A DNA stretch of 64,000 nucleotides, taken from the NCBI GenBank assembly GCA_019671135.1, contig JAHRHY010000005.1, positions 1,550,001 through 1,614,000 on the forward strand. The letters are read 5' to 3'. Below the pieces are notes generated by a model that saw only the letters and a program-made list of their open reading frames with translations, was not told the origin of the DNA and searched no databases. Source of the stretch: Linnemannia hyalina (Eukaryota > Mortierellomycota > Mortierellomycetes > Mortierellales > Mortierellaceae). Shown in pieces: positions 45,920 through 56,892 of the stretch; the first letter of the stretch is position 1; every line of letters begins with the position of its first letter. Made by a program: the position numbers and the translations under genes.

Positions 45920-48274
45920 TCAAAGTTGCCTCCTCTCGGCGCGCTTGAACATGATCCACACAATCAAGCCCGCAAGGACTGACAGACAAGAACACACGCT
46001 GGACATGATAAATATGGCCGGGGGCATGGAGATCGATGTCTTTGAAAAGACCCAACCGTAAAGTAGGGCCGAAAGAGACATCACCATTGTATCTGCCACA
46101 GCCACGCCACCGAGCGCCTTGCCTGTTTGATGTGTGGGGATATATGAGGTGAGAAGTGATGTGAAGGATGGGAGTGCAACCGAAGCCAATGCTCGAAGTG
46201 CACATGCTACCAAAGAAAAGGAAAGAAAGGAGGAAGAGGGTGAGTCTCGCAGACAACAAAAATAGCACGCCACTTGAAAATCAATGAACCTGAAAACGAT
46301 CAGGATAATGGGATGTTCCCTTACACAAGTACAAAGCTGCCTCAGTTTTGAAGATAGGCACAAGTAGGTATGCAACTGCATACACGGCGCTGCCAAAGAT
46401 AAAAAACGCCAAATCGTTCCCTGTGGCTGGATTGGTCGTCACTTTGGCAGAAGCTGTGGAACTAGAGTTATCGTCCGCGGAGTATGCGGGGTGGTCATCG
46501 GTGAGAGTGCCGGCTTTGGAGGCTTTCTTGGCATCATAGACTCTCGCGTAGAGTTTTTGGAGTAGTGGAAAGATACCTACGTAAACAATAAATGTCGAAG
46601 CTCCGTTCAAAGCAAGGTAGTAGCCATCCTGCTCGACCTCCCAACGGAACACAAGATTCTATTGATGGTAGAAAAAGTAGCAAGCATGGCACATTGTTAG
46701 TCACGCAGTCGAGTTGGACGTTTGGAAAAGTCAATGCATCCCGAAGCTCGTCGCCTTCAACGTACGGTGTATGGGATAAGGATGATCGAGATGCCTAGAT
46801 GAGAAGCGGAGGATGAGCAAAATGCAGTATGAGTAACTGTGGAGGGCACCCCTTACACGGCTTTGCACCGCCAAAAGACCCTTTTACATCTCGCTTACCG
46901 TTGGATGCAAACTGAAGAAAGCCATAGCCGACAAGAAGAACAAGAAGCATGTATGGTGACGGCGGGACGTTGACATCAGGCGTAGGCTCAATTTTTCCAG
47001 GAAGAAACAACAGCACAGGCTTGACAATGGTTATCATCCAATCTTTCATCCTCGCCAACGGCGATGGATACCTCTTTGCGGGGATGACCACAGGAGACGA
47101 GGAAGACACAGGGACACCCAAGGCCGTCTCATTATCGTCCACAACCGACTTTGCACGCAAATGCTTGGGAAGCGACTCGGGCATGAAGGCCGAATAGATC
47201 ATCATGAAGCTCAAGGTACAGGCAGAGACAAGAACCGCACTACTAGAGTCTTTCAGATAACGTGGAATAAGAGGTCCAACTGTCATGCCGACAGATAACG
47301 AGACCATCACATATCCAATCGATATACTTCTGCCCAGACGAGGTGTACAGTCCGCTATTTGTTGCACCGCAAAAGAAAACGGTCAATTGGAGGAGGAGGA
47401 ACGAGCTGCAATCATCACCATCTGGCCAATAGATATTCGTACAACCAACAAAAAAAATTACATTTCTTACCAACATATGCATTCAGACATGGCTCCAGAA
47501 GGATGCCTGCACCCATGATGCCCATGAAGAGTCCATCGGCATAGAGGACACCGACGCCGAGATTGGATGTAGGACGGGCCATGTACAAGATCAGCAGCTG
47601 AGTCAGTACTCCAGGCACCAGTGTGAGGTATATTAAGGCCTTGCGTCCATACTTGTCCGACAAAGATGTAAGAAATCCGATCGTGAACATCCCTAGTTGT
47701 TCACACAGAGAAGGGGAAAAAAGGGTGAGATTTGTGTGATCGAAGTGACTACGCGTCCTTGGAGAGTGAAGCCCTGCAAGATGACACCGTCCCTATTTTT
47801 GATTTTGTCCGTACCTGAGGTGTACTTGAGCGCTCGAACCCGTCCCAGCACAACAGCAGCAAGTGCTAACACTTCTTGCGTGCCACAAGGGTTTTCAGGA
47901 ACTCCATTCGGACCAAGAAGCGCCGTCATCATCGTGCCTCCCTCCGACCGGGTTTCCCGCCCTTTGAGATGATCTTTACATATGATTTCAATGATCAACT
48001 GCTCTTGAGGTGCCTGACTGATCCCCATCACAAGCACGAGGAAGAACACAAATGGCAGCAACCAGCTAATGCTCGGCCGCCGGTACCACGGTAATGCCTG
48101 AATTGCTGCTAGCCGACTACTCTCGTCCTCTCCCTGCTGCTGAGGTGTGACATTGTGTGTGTTGGTCGCCGCTGGTCCATTCTCTTCATCTTGACTCTGT
48201 GGTATCCGTGTGTATCTGTCGCGAGGGTCAATCAATGGTTGCCGTTCCGCAGCCTCAGTATGTCGATCTGTCAT
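45920..48274 (-). CDS. MFS transporter, tandem copy 1 (extra intron)
   Basis: Six exons, 47815-48274, 47471-47692, 46899-47354, 46766-46794, 46325-46658 and 45920-46206, give 595 aa. It is a 12-helix major facilitator; the substrate is unknown. A cytosolic N-terminus with ERQPLI (acidic dileucine) and LPWYRRPSISWLLP leads into helix 1. The motif-A loop reads SLSDKYGRK, and a hydrophilic central loop follows PESLPKHL. It is the most divergent copy. A 107-nt intron (46659-46765, GTACGT...AATAG) splits a region that is one exon in copies 3-5. Joining GISIILIPYT to NLVFRW restores the 16-residue spacing seen in the paralogues, which supports this tiny 29-nt exon. Confidence 0.88.
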
Positions 48275-48617
48275 GGCTATGATCAAGGGGAGGGGAGATT
48301 GAAGAAAAGGAGAATAGGGGTTCTGGAAAAAAACAACGGCGATCGACAGGCCACCGGTTCTTTTATGTAAATTCCATTGAGCAAAAAGGTGGATTGTGCC
48401 AAGCACTGATGTTGATTTCCAATTGCACTTTCGCTTCCAAATCGAGATAGGATCCAAACCCGCTCCTCCGCCAAGAAACACATAATTATTTCTTTTTGTT
48501 ACCGCCGTGTCCGTGTGTGTGGTCAGGTCTAAAGCAGACAAGCAAAATAGGGGTGGTTATGCTCACAAAAAAAAGAGTTTTCTGGTTTATTTCCTTCGGT
48601 GATACGATCTACCAAGG

Positions 48618-50345
48618 CTAGAGTGAAAAGGCCAGCAGAGAGGAAGTAGTACAGTACAGCAAGGGACGAATTCTCAAAGTACGTGAGGATAAGGGTCCAT
48701 AGATAAGATCGGTTGCAATTCCGGCCAGAACATCGCTGACACTTAGAGCGCCTACCGCTGACCCTGTTAAGCGCTGAGGTATCATGGAGGTCATGAGAGA
48801 GATGACCGATATCAATGCAATAACACCAAACGCCTCGAGTGCACCCGCTAATAAACCATGAGAAGAATCAAAGAGTTGCATGGGTGAGTAGCAATTCGTG
48901 AAAAGGAAACGTATCTTTGATAGTCAAAAACCCAAGCAATAGCGACACATTCCCCAAAAAAAAAAAAAAAAAAAAAAAAAAAGATGTCTATTTTGAGTAG
49001 GCATTGCTAGGTTACCAATGTAAATCCCTTGAACGGAGGCAAAGGTAGTAACGAGGAGATAACTGAGGATTAATGCACAAACCCCTACGAGGGAGAAGAA
49101 GACGTTCATCTTGATCGAGTCCATGGCTGGAAATATCCCGCATGGCTCGAGCGACAGGGATACGTCCGTCTCTTCGCTGTCATCTTGGTTGAACACGATC
49201 GCCTTATAGAAAGATTGCAAGGGGGGTAGGATGCCCATGTGGATGACAAATAAACACAACGATGAAAAGGTCATGTAGACATAATCGTCGTAGGCAGTCC
49301 AATGGAAGAGCAGACTTGTCATCGTTACGAATAAACTGTTGGCATCTAGAAGAGACATAATGATCGAGAGCCCTTAGTAATCTCGACTTGCGCTAGACTT
49401 CTCCCAGTCCTTGGTACAACATCAGCAATCAGCAACAAAAAAATCCAATAGAAAAGCAATGCCGTTAGCAACTTGTCCGATCCAATTGCCTCCTTTTTTT
49501 CTTCAAACTGACGTGAGTAACGATGTATCCACCACAGTGCGCAAAAACGGCCGTATTGACGAGCTACCCCAAAGGCATAAAACCGGCCACGATTGCCTCC
49601 AGGTAATAAACGTTGGACTCAAAAACATTGAACCGAGTGACACCAAATTTGTTTATTGAGATGTACAAGGCGATACATGCCATTCCAGCCTGGAAGAGGA
49701 ACTTTCGGCCATAGACATCACTGAGAGAGCACCACTTGGCAAGTGTCAATATTACTACAACATAAAACAACAAAATTAAATAAGAAATGTGAGCTTACTG
49801 TGGCGCTTGGGTGTTGGTGGGAATACCGCCAATGAGGTAGCAAAAGCACAGTAACATAAGTGCACGGTTCAATTGTAAACATACCACAAACGCCTGTAAT
49901 GGTACGAATCTGGTTCTGAAGGAGGCTTACAATGCTGATGACCGCTTATGTCTTGCACTCGTTCACCCCTGCCAGCAGGGAGCTAAAGTTGCATTTTCCT
50001 CCTCCAATGAAAACCATCCTGCCGTGAAGCACTTCGCTGCAGATAACCATTATTTTAAGTTATTTTAGAGGCCTGTCGCACATCGCAGAGTTGATGCCGT
50101 GCATGACCACCTAGGGCACCAACCACGATATGCTCGGCCGCCGTCGCCATGGCCGACATCTCAATTCCGCGAACTATCGTGCTTCCTCCCGGTCATCGGT
50201 CACTGTGTTGAATGGCTGGTTCTGTCTCCTGGACTCCATGCCTGTGCTGTTGCTGCTGTCTGTGAATGTCGATCGGTGAGCATCATGGTGAATCGAGTTG
50301 GCGAGCAGAGGTTCTCGTTCCTGTATAGGGCAAGCGTGCTGCCAT
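48618..50345 (-). pseudogene. Decayed MFS transporter, tandem copy 2
   Basis: Remnants of the array's gene structure are recognisable in order. A degraded first exon (about 49905-50340) keeps EREPLL, EEAR-stop-FAEL, RPWRRRPSISWLVP-stop and LLQNQIRTITG. Exon 2 (49532-49754) keeps LTLAKWCSLSDVYGRK but ends at an in-frame TAG. Exon 4 (49016-49345) is fully open with intact splice sites. Exon 5 (48618-48847) shows a frameshift. Nonsense codons lie at 50174-50176, 50111-50113, 49946-49948 and 49564-49566. The 456-nt exon 3 has been deleted: only about 185 bases separate exons 2 and 4. The frameshift lies in a GTACTGTACTAC slip at about 48645-48659. A functional protein is not possible from this locus. 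Confidence 0.9.
48956..48982. repeat. A27 homopolymer in pseudogene intron 4
   Basis: On the coding (minus) strand this is T27 within the intron before exon 5. Confidence 0.95.
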
Positions 50346-50614
50346 TGCTGAGGTTGTACTATGGGTACTAGTTGAGCACAGACGGTGTGTGAACAAAGTT
50401 AGTGTCCAACCTCGATGCCATATATTCCTGACAGGCCTTGTCCATCAGGATATAATGCAACACTTGCAATTACATGTGAAAAGAGAAGAATTGAGTACGT
50501 TTGATGAAGATAAGAGTTCGTTTGTTACTCTGTTGTTAAGCAATGAAAACTAATAGAAAGTGCAAATCACACAAAAAACCAACTCGTCCATTGGGCGAGT
50601 TCGCGTTTTCCTTT
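50346..50614. other. Spacer between transporter copies 2 and 3
   Basis: Upstream flank of the pseudogene and 3' flank of copy 3. The frame upstream of EREPLL continues for some codons without a usable ATG. Nothing else is seen. Confidence 0.4.
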
Positions 50615-50910
50615 CTATTTCTTGCGGTAAGACGACCAATTGACCAGCTGCGCTAAAAGGGCGATTGTGCATAGACCCGCGGAAACATAATAATAAAAGA
50701 GAGGCGAGGCCTTCATCGTCTTCACAAACAACGATCCAAAAGTAAAGTCGGCAATAACCAATCCGAGACTCTCAGACACGCTGTAGGCCCCATAGGCTGC
50801 ACCTATCATGTTCGAGGGAACAATGGACGACATCACTGCAACGCACGACACCGAAGATATTACGCCAAGGCAGTTTATCGCTCCCGCTATTTACAAATGA
50901 CAATGCGATC

Positions 50911-50946
<36 letters not shown>

Positions 50947-52855
50947 GGAGGTGGTTAGGAAATATGATCGGTAATCCTTGCATAGTGATGTGTTCCTTGC
51001 ATTTGATCGACCAGGTCTGCAAGCTTACCGAGATAAAGAACAGGAATACAAGGAAATATGGGCACGATGAGAAAACTTACAACCATGATACAAAGGCCAA
51101 CGATGATAAAGAACATGTCCATCTTGACTGCGCCGATCCCTGTCAACGCCTGGTCCGAGCTGTGGTACAAGAGCGTTTCCTGTGACCAACTAGAGCTGTT
51201 CGATTCATGCGGCTCATCTGTCTCGTCACTGTCCACAACAACAAACTTGTATATCGAAAGTAGTGCTGGAAAGATGCCGAAAAACGTGATGAACATGCAC
51301 AGCTGTACGAACGCAGGATAATGGCCATCTTCGTATACGTTCCAGTGAAACGCCAGTTTAGCCATCGTGGAGAGTAGACTGTTTGCACCTATAGAAACAT
51401 AGAAGCAGAGAACCAACGCGTAGAAGATCAGTAAACCGCTGTCAGTTGCCCATTCATGTCAAACTCCAAGTCATGACGGCGAACAGAGACGTACCATAGT
51501 TGGCGATGACGGTCAGTACGTGAACAGACAGGATGATCGCCGGTGCCGCACTCATGGTCATGTATGCCGATTTAGGGATACGTCCTGGAAGAATGAACAG
51601 GACTGGGTCGAATATCATGCATGTCGCCTCCTTGGCCAAGTTGAAAAAACTCAAGATAGCCCAGGGAGATGTCGCGGTCGAGTCGGGTAGTCTGCGATCG
51701 CTGGCGTCGCCAATGCTGGCGGAAATCCAGGGCAAGGGTGCTGGGGTATATCTGAGAGACTCTGGTAGTATCGATAGATAGGCCGCAAGGAGAGCGATCA
51801 AGATGAGAGTTATCCTGAGTGGCGCTGTAAGATCTCCTGTCGCTGTCGATATATATGTGCTTATGGTGGATCCGATGAGCCCTCCTAGCGCCATGCTCGT
51901 AACTAAGTATCCATTCATGAGACTGCGGTTCTGCTTTTCCGTAACATCCGCTACAAATGAAAGGAAAAAAAGGGCTCCAAGTTAGAAAATGAGCGGAGGA
52001 ACCAAGCGTGCCTCAAAGTAATGCCCGGCGCGTATCTCTTACCGGTATATGCAAAGATTGCTGTGTTTATGACCTGTCCTGCTGGCATCAAGGTAAGGGC
52101 GACCACCTCGAGGTAGTAAACGTTGGATCCGAATTTATTGTACCGACTCGCCGCAAACCATCCTATCATGACACATGTGGCGATCCCCCCCAGTCCAACG
52201 TGGAGCAGAAGTTTGCGACCATAAACATCACTTGTCGAACACCACTTTGCTAGCGACAATAGAACTTGAGGTTGCGAAATAAGACGCTGTTAGTCCAGTT
52301 GTGAAGGGTGTGCCAGATGTAAATGAAAAGGCGCGAAACAATTGAAGGTAACACATAGATTGACTTACTGCCAATGCCTGCCATGGTGTGTATTCGACCC
52401 TCCAGAAGGTGTATGACGGCAAGAACGGTTTCTGTGTGACACGGGTCTCCTCCTCCATTTACAGCCAGATTATCAAGGTTGCCCTGTCCCAGATACAATC
52501 CGTTGTTTGGATCAGACAATATGTCCGCGCATATCACTTCCGCTTTCAACCTTTCGAGTGGCACCGAACACATCCCCAGTATCAGTCCAAACAGCATCAA
52601 CCAAGGCCCGATCCACAAGTTGCTCGGACGATTCCGCCATGGTCGCCTTTTCAACTCTGCGTACCACCTTGCCTCCTTTTCCTCGTCCAGCTTGTCCGCC
52701 TGTATACATGCTGCTATTTCCTCGAATGATGCGTTGCATTGATCCAGTCCCAGGGTGTTTATTGCGATTGACCAGGTGCTCAGTGTCCGTGATGGGAGTA
52801 GTGGTCGCCTTTCGTTTGTGTCGTCGTTACCGGGTCGTTGTTGAGCGTGTCGCAT
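50615..52855 (-). CDS. MFS transporter, tandem copy 3
   Basis: Five exons, 52369-52855, 52043-52264, 51495-51950, 51029-51388 and 50615-50886, give 598 aa. The cytosolic N-terminus contains NERRPLLPS (E-x3-LL sorting-type motif) and ARWYAELKRRPWRNRPSNLW just before helix 1. Motif A reads LAKWCSTSDVYGRK. The central loop after LPESLRYTPAPLPW is hydrophilic, and the protein ends in a short basic YRKK. Exon lengths 222, 456 and 272 nt equal those of copy 4. The last intron has a T31 run 25 bases upstream of its acceptor on the coding strand. Twelve hydrophobic segments are expected; the substrate cannot be told from sequence. Confidence 0.92.
50912..50942. repeat. A31 homopolymer in the last intron of copy 3
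   Basis: On the minus strand a T31 tract sits where the polypyrimidine tract of the acceptor is expected. Confidence 0.95.
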
Positions 52856-53884
52856 TCTCTATGTGCGGCAGTGATTGTATGCCTGGGTATATGTTGGATA
52901 TGGATGATGATCGTATGAGAGTGAGTGAGAGTCGATGTATGCAAAGGCGAGAAAAAAAGTGTGAAAGTGAGAGTAGGAGTGACGGGGACTGCAAAGGAAG
53001 GAGGGTATGATACACGGTATGGATACACGGTATGGATACGAGGTGTGGCAGTGAGAAAAAAAAACGAAAATGGAGAAGAGGGAAGAAAAAAGAAGAGAAC
53101 AAACAAAAGGCGGAAAGAATGAAGAGTTGATGTCTTTTAGGTTAGATGGGTGTGTTGGATGTTGGTGTGTCCGGACAGGTCCGGACATGGTGCAACTCAA
53201 TTTTTCCCCTTGAGTGAGCAAATTGGGTTGGCGGACCAACAATCAGAGTACATCTATTGGCCGTTACTTAAACCTTCCGATGCATGGTCCTCCTCTCCCT
53301 TCTTGCCCCTACTTCCTGCCTACAAAGTAAACAATAGCACCCTTGTACTTTTTCTTTGCTTTATTGGTTGCAATTTTTTTCTCTGCCATTCGAGCTGTAA
53401 GCAAATAGAGTAAAAAGAGTGAGAGTGGTTGCTGCCTGAGATATTTTACTAATTTTCTACTATGACAACCGTTTTTTATATTTGGTGACGGTACAGATAT
53501 CGATGCCAGTTTTCTTTTTTATAACCCGCGAAATAGTGGAAAGAAACAAAATATGGACAAAATATGCGCTATCAACCTAATTGTTGTACAGCCATCATCA
53601 TTGTCCACTTGAGTGTTTTTTTTTCTTTCTGTTAAAAAATGAAGAAAAAAAGGGGACGATTTCATTCTTTAACAGTGCAACTGAACCAGGTGGGCTTTGC
53701 CGCTGGAAAGAACCTAAGATTTGACACGTTCGAACTGACCACCCTTTCAGTCCGAACTACAATGCAGAACAATTCGGAGGCTATCCACGTACGTCGTAGT
53801 ACACACAAGCCTGGACAACTCTTATAATACATCCATGTCATACCCGCGCGTTCACATTTTACAGGTAAGAAGATCGAGTGGTAT
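52856..53884. other. Upstream region of transporter copy 3
   Basis: About 1 kb. The first 250 bases are purine-rich on plus (pyrimidine-rich leader on minus). A paired GTCCGGAC palindrome lies at 53168. No gene is seen. Confidence 0.5.
53168..53187. promoter_or_regulatory. Paired GTCCGGAC palindromes upstream of copy 3
   Basis: TGTCCGGACA is a perfect palindrome, and GTCCGGAC recurs exactly 10 bases later, one helical turn on. The pair lies about 310 bases upstream of the copy 3 ATG. Everted CGG/CCG-type half-sites are typical of Zn2Cys6 regulators; the assignment is inference. Confidence 0.25.
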
Positions 53885-56085
53885 TTATTTTTTATGATAC
53901 AAAATCCAGTTGAACGTCTGCACAAGCAAACCTAAAGTAGCCAACCCTGCAGAGACATAGAAATAGAGCAAGGGCAAAGTCGCCTTGGTCTTCACGTACA
54001 AGAACTCATAAGTCAGACTAAACACAATGTTGGCCAATTCTTCGCAGATGCTATAGGCACCAAAAACGGCCCCTACGAGGTGGTTGGGAACGACCGAGGA
54101 CAACAATGAAATCACGGCGACGAAAGAAATCGCGCCGATCGTTTTCAAACCTCCCGCTAGTAACATGACAACAAGATCAAGAAAACGTAGCGCGGGTGAG
54201 TGAGGAAGGGCAGAACTTCGAAATGTAATTAATTAATGCGAGTAAAAGTTATTTGTTACGGTTACTTACCAAAATAGAGGATTGTAGGCGTAGGAAATAA
54301 CGGGATGAGAATATAGCCCACGATGACGAAAGGTAGACTGCAGATGGAGAAGAACAAATCCATTTTGATCGCCTCAAGGTCGGACAGAGGGCGAGTTGGA
54401 GTAGGTTGAGGAGAGTGCTGGATCCAGTCATGATGGGCCGCAGGTTGCATTCGATCGTCAGTGTCGTCGATAACAAATGCTTTGTAGGCCGCATTCCAGA
54501 GCGGCAAGAGTCCTAGAAGCACGACTGTCGTGGCCAACGAGGTGAAGGTTTGGTACCGCTTAGTGTCGTTAAGATCCCAGTGAAAGACCAAGCCTGTCAT
54601 CGAGACTACCAGATTGATTTCGCCTAATAGGTTGGGGGAAAATGAGAAGAAAAAAACTTGGCGTCAGAACGAGTAGGCCAGGCAAATACTGCAAATACTA
54701 GCGGACGAAAATAATATGTTGTCAGTTACCGTAGCTTCCAAGGCCCACGAGAAAGTGCGCAAGCAGTATGAGTAATAGTGTCGCGCTTGAGGCCATGTTA
54801 GCTGATTTGGGGATTCTTCCAGGGAGTATCGCCAGCATTGGGTCAAAGATCATCGATGTGCCCTCATTGAAAAAGCCGACAATAGTCCAGAAATATGAGC
54901 GGGGTGGCAGTGAGGCGGTGTCCTCTGTTCCATGCTCACTTTCGTCTTGATGAGGCACCAAATATGGTAGCGGGATGGGTTTCCTTCTCAAGGACTCGGG
55001 CACAAAAGTCATGTAGATGGCCATGAGCGCGATGACAATAAGTGCGATCCTGAGTATCAGTGTAAAGTCTCCTGTCGTTTCTTCGATGTGCGTCATAAGG
55101 GCGGCTCCAGCCATGTTTCCAATAGCCAGTGTGACGATGAGGTATCCCATTGTTAGCGCCCTTCGACTTTTCTGCGTGCAGTCGGCTAAGAAAATAAAAC
55201 AAAGAAAGTGTATTGGTAAACAGACCATTGATACCTTCACTCATGTATCGTTCAATCCATCTCACAACTTGTCAAACTTACCGCAGTAGGCAAAGATGGC
55301 AGGATTGAGAACCGCCGCGGCAGGGATCATGGCAAAGCTGACCGCCTCAAGGTAGAACACATAGTATCCAAGAAAATTGTAGCGACTGGCAGCGAACCAA
55401 TTGAGACAGATGAAGATTGCTGTTCCTACCAGGCCAATGTGAAAGAGCAACTTGCGGCCATAGACATCACTCAAAGAGCACCACTTGGAGAGCGTCAGCA
55501 AGACTAGCAAGTTGAGGTAAGGAAGAATAACGGTCAGGATTTATCCATTCACGTTGAAATGTAGCGTTATTTTGTTTGGTCGACTTGATACTTACGACTG
55601 ACACTGGAAATGGTGATGATTCGTGATTCCACCTGCTGCACCATGCCAATCATGGTTGGAGTCATGCATTCATCGAGTGGTACCAATTGGTTTACTCCCT
55701 CGGACAACAAGTCAGACCATCCTGGATGTGTATGAATGGTTGAATATCTGAGAAGATGATGGCAGATGGTACGGTTTCGAAGTTGCCACAGGGTCGTGGT
55801 ACAGAGCCCTGCGACTACGCCACAGAGAGCACTCCATGGTATAAGCCAATATGCGCTGGGTCGTTGAAGCCATGGCCTCCGCCGCAGTTCTGCGAACCAT
55901 TGTGCCTCCTCTTCTTCCTCCTTTTTGGTCATGGCTTCTTGGATATCGGTGTCCACTTGATCGGCCTCCAACCTAGCTGTTGTCCATGACACTGTCCTCT
56001 CTATCGTTCTTGCAAGAAGTGGCCGCCGCTCTCCTGTGCTGGCTATATCCGTCTGCCGTTCCTGTTGCTGTTGAGAGTCGCTCAT
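53885..56085 (-). CDS. MFS transporter, tandem copy 4
   Basis: Five exons, 55596-56085, 55282-55503, 54730-55185, 54270-54623 and 53885-54156, give 597 aa. The N-terminus holds GERRPLLAR (acidic dileucine motif), an acidic EEEEEAQWFAELRRRPW and then helix 1 (WLIPWSALCGVVAGL). Motif A reads LSKWCSLSDVYGRK, and a conserved ADCTQKSRRALTMGY opens exon 3. The cytosolic central loop is rich in Asp/Glu/His (QDESEHGTED). The C-terminus ends NWILYHKK. Splice junction phases are the same as in the other copies, so this is a recent-style tandem duplicate. The ATG chosen is the one preceding SDSQQQQ; no closer upstream ATG is in frame. Confidence 0.92.
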
Positions 56086-56892
56086 GGCATGAGGGGGTGA
56101 TTTGCGAGCTGCAAATAATTGATGACAGAAGGGAAGAAGGGAAGAAAGGAAGAAGGGAAGAAAGGAGTACAAAGGCAAGACGAAAAAATAAATAAAGAAA
56201 AAACATTACAGGCTCTTTATTCGAAGTGATTGGTGGACAGGTGCCAAGCTGTGGATCGATTCCAATTTCAGACAAACTCTATTTCTTTCTTGCCAAGAAC
56301 CGTTGATAGACACCTGAAAGAGGGCAATCTAGTATATTGTTGTTTTCCTCCTGTGCGCCCATCTTCCATTGCCTCCCTGTCTCTCTACTTTCTTTCTACC
56401 CCTATTCCCATCTTGAGAGAGTACTGTAGACCACTTCCCTGTTTGTTCGTCTTTCCTTTTTGTTTATCTTCATTCGGGCCGCAAGGTGAGTGAAAGAGAG
56501 TGGTGAAGTGTTCTTTTTATTTTCCCCTCCCTCTTCGACACGGTTTGTTATGTTTGATCAAAATTTTAACACCGTAGTGAGACAGATAAAGGCATCAGTG
56601 ATGGTACCTGGATATGGATCTACCATCCATTGACCGATGGTCAATGCTGAAAGAAGGAACGCCATTATCTGTAAAGTGCCCCAACTCTTCTGGACTGCCT
56701 TCTTATTTTTTCAATACACCTCCCTCCCTCTGTCTCCTTCTATCTCCTTAAAAATGATTGACCAGGAAAAAATGTATGGTTACGTTGCAATGCTAGGCGG
56801 CTCAGTATCATTTTTTTTTCTACTCACAACTGGACTGTCATTCAACAAGGCACACGCCCGCACACAGAGGGAATCGTGTTGCAAGGCCAACT
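56086..56892. other. Spacer between transporter copies 4 and 5
   Basis: Promoter side of copy 4 and 3' flank of copy 5. GGAAGAAGGGA-type short purine repeats lie at about 56130-56170. No gene is seen. Confidence 0.5.
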
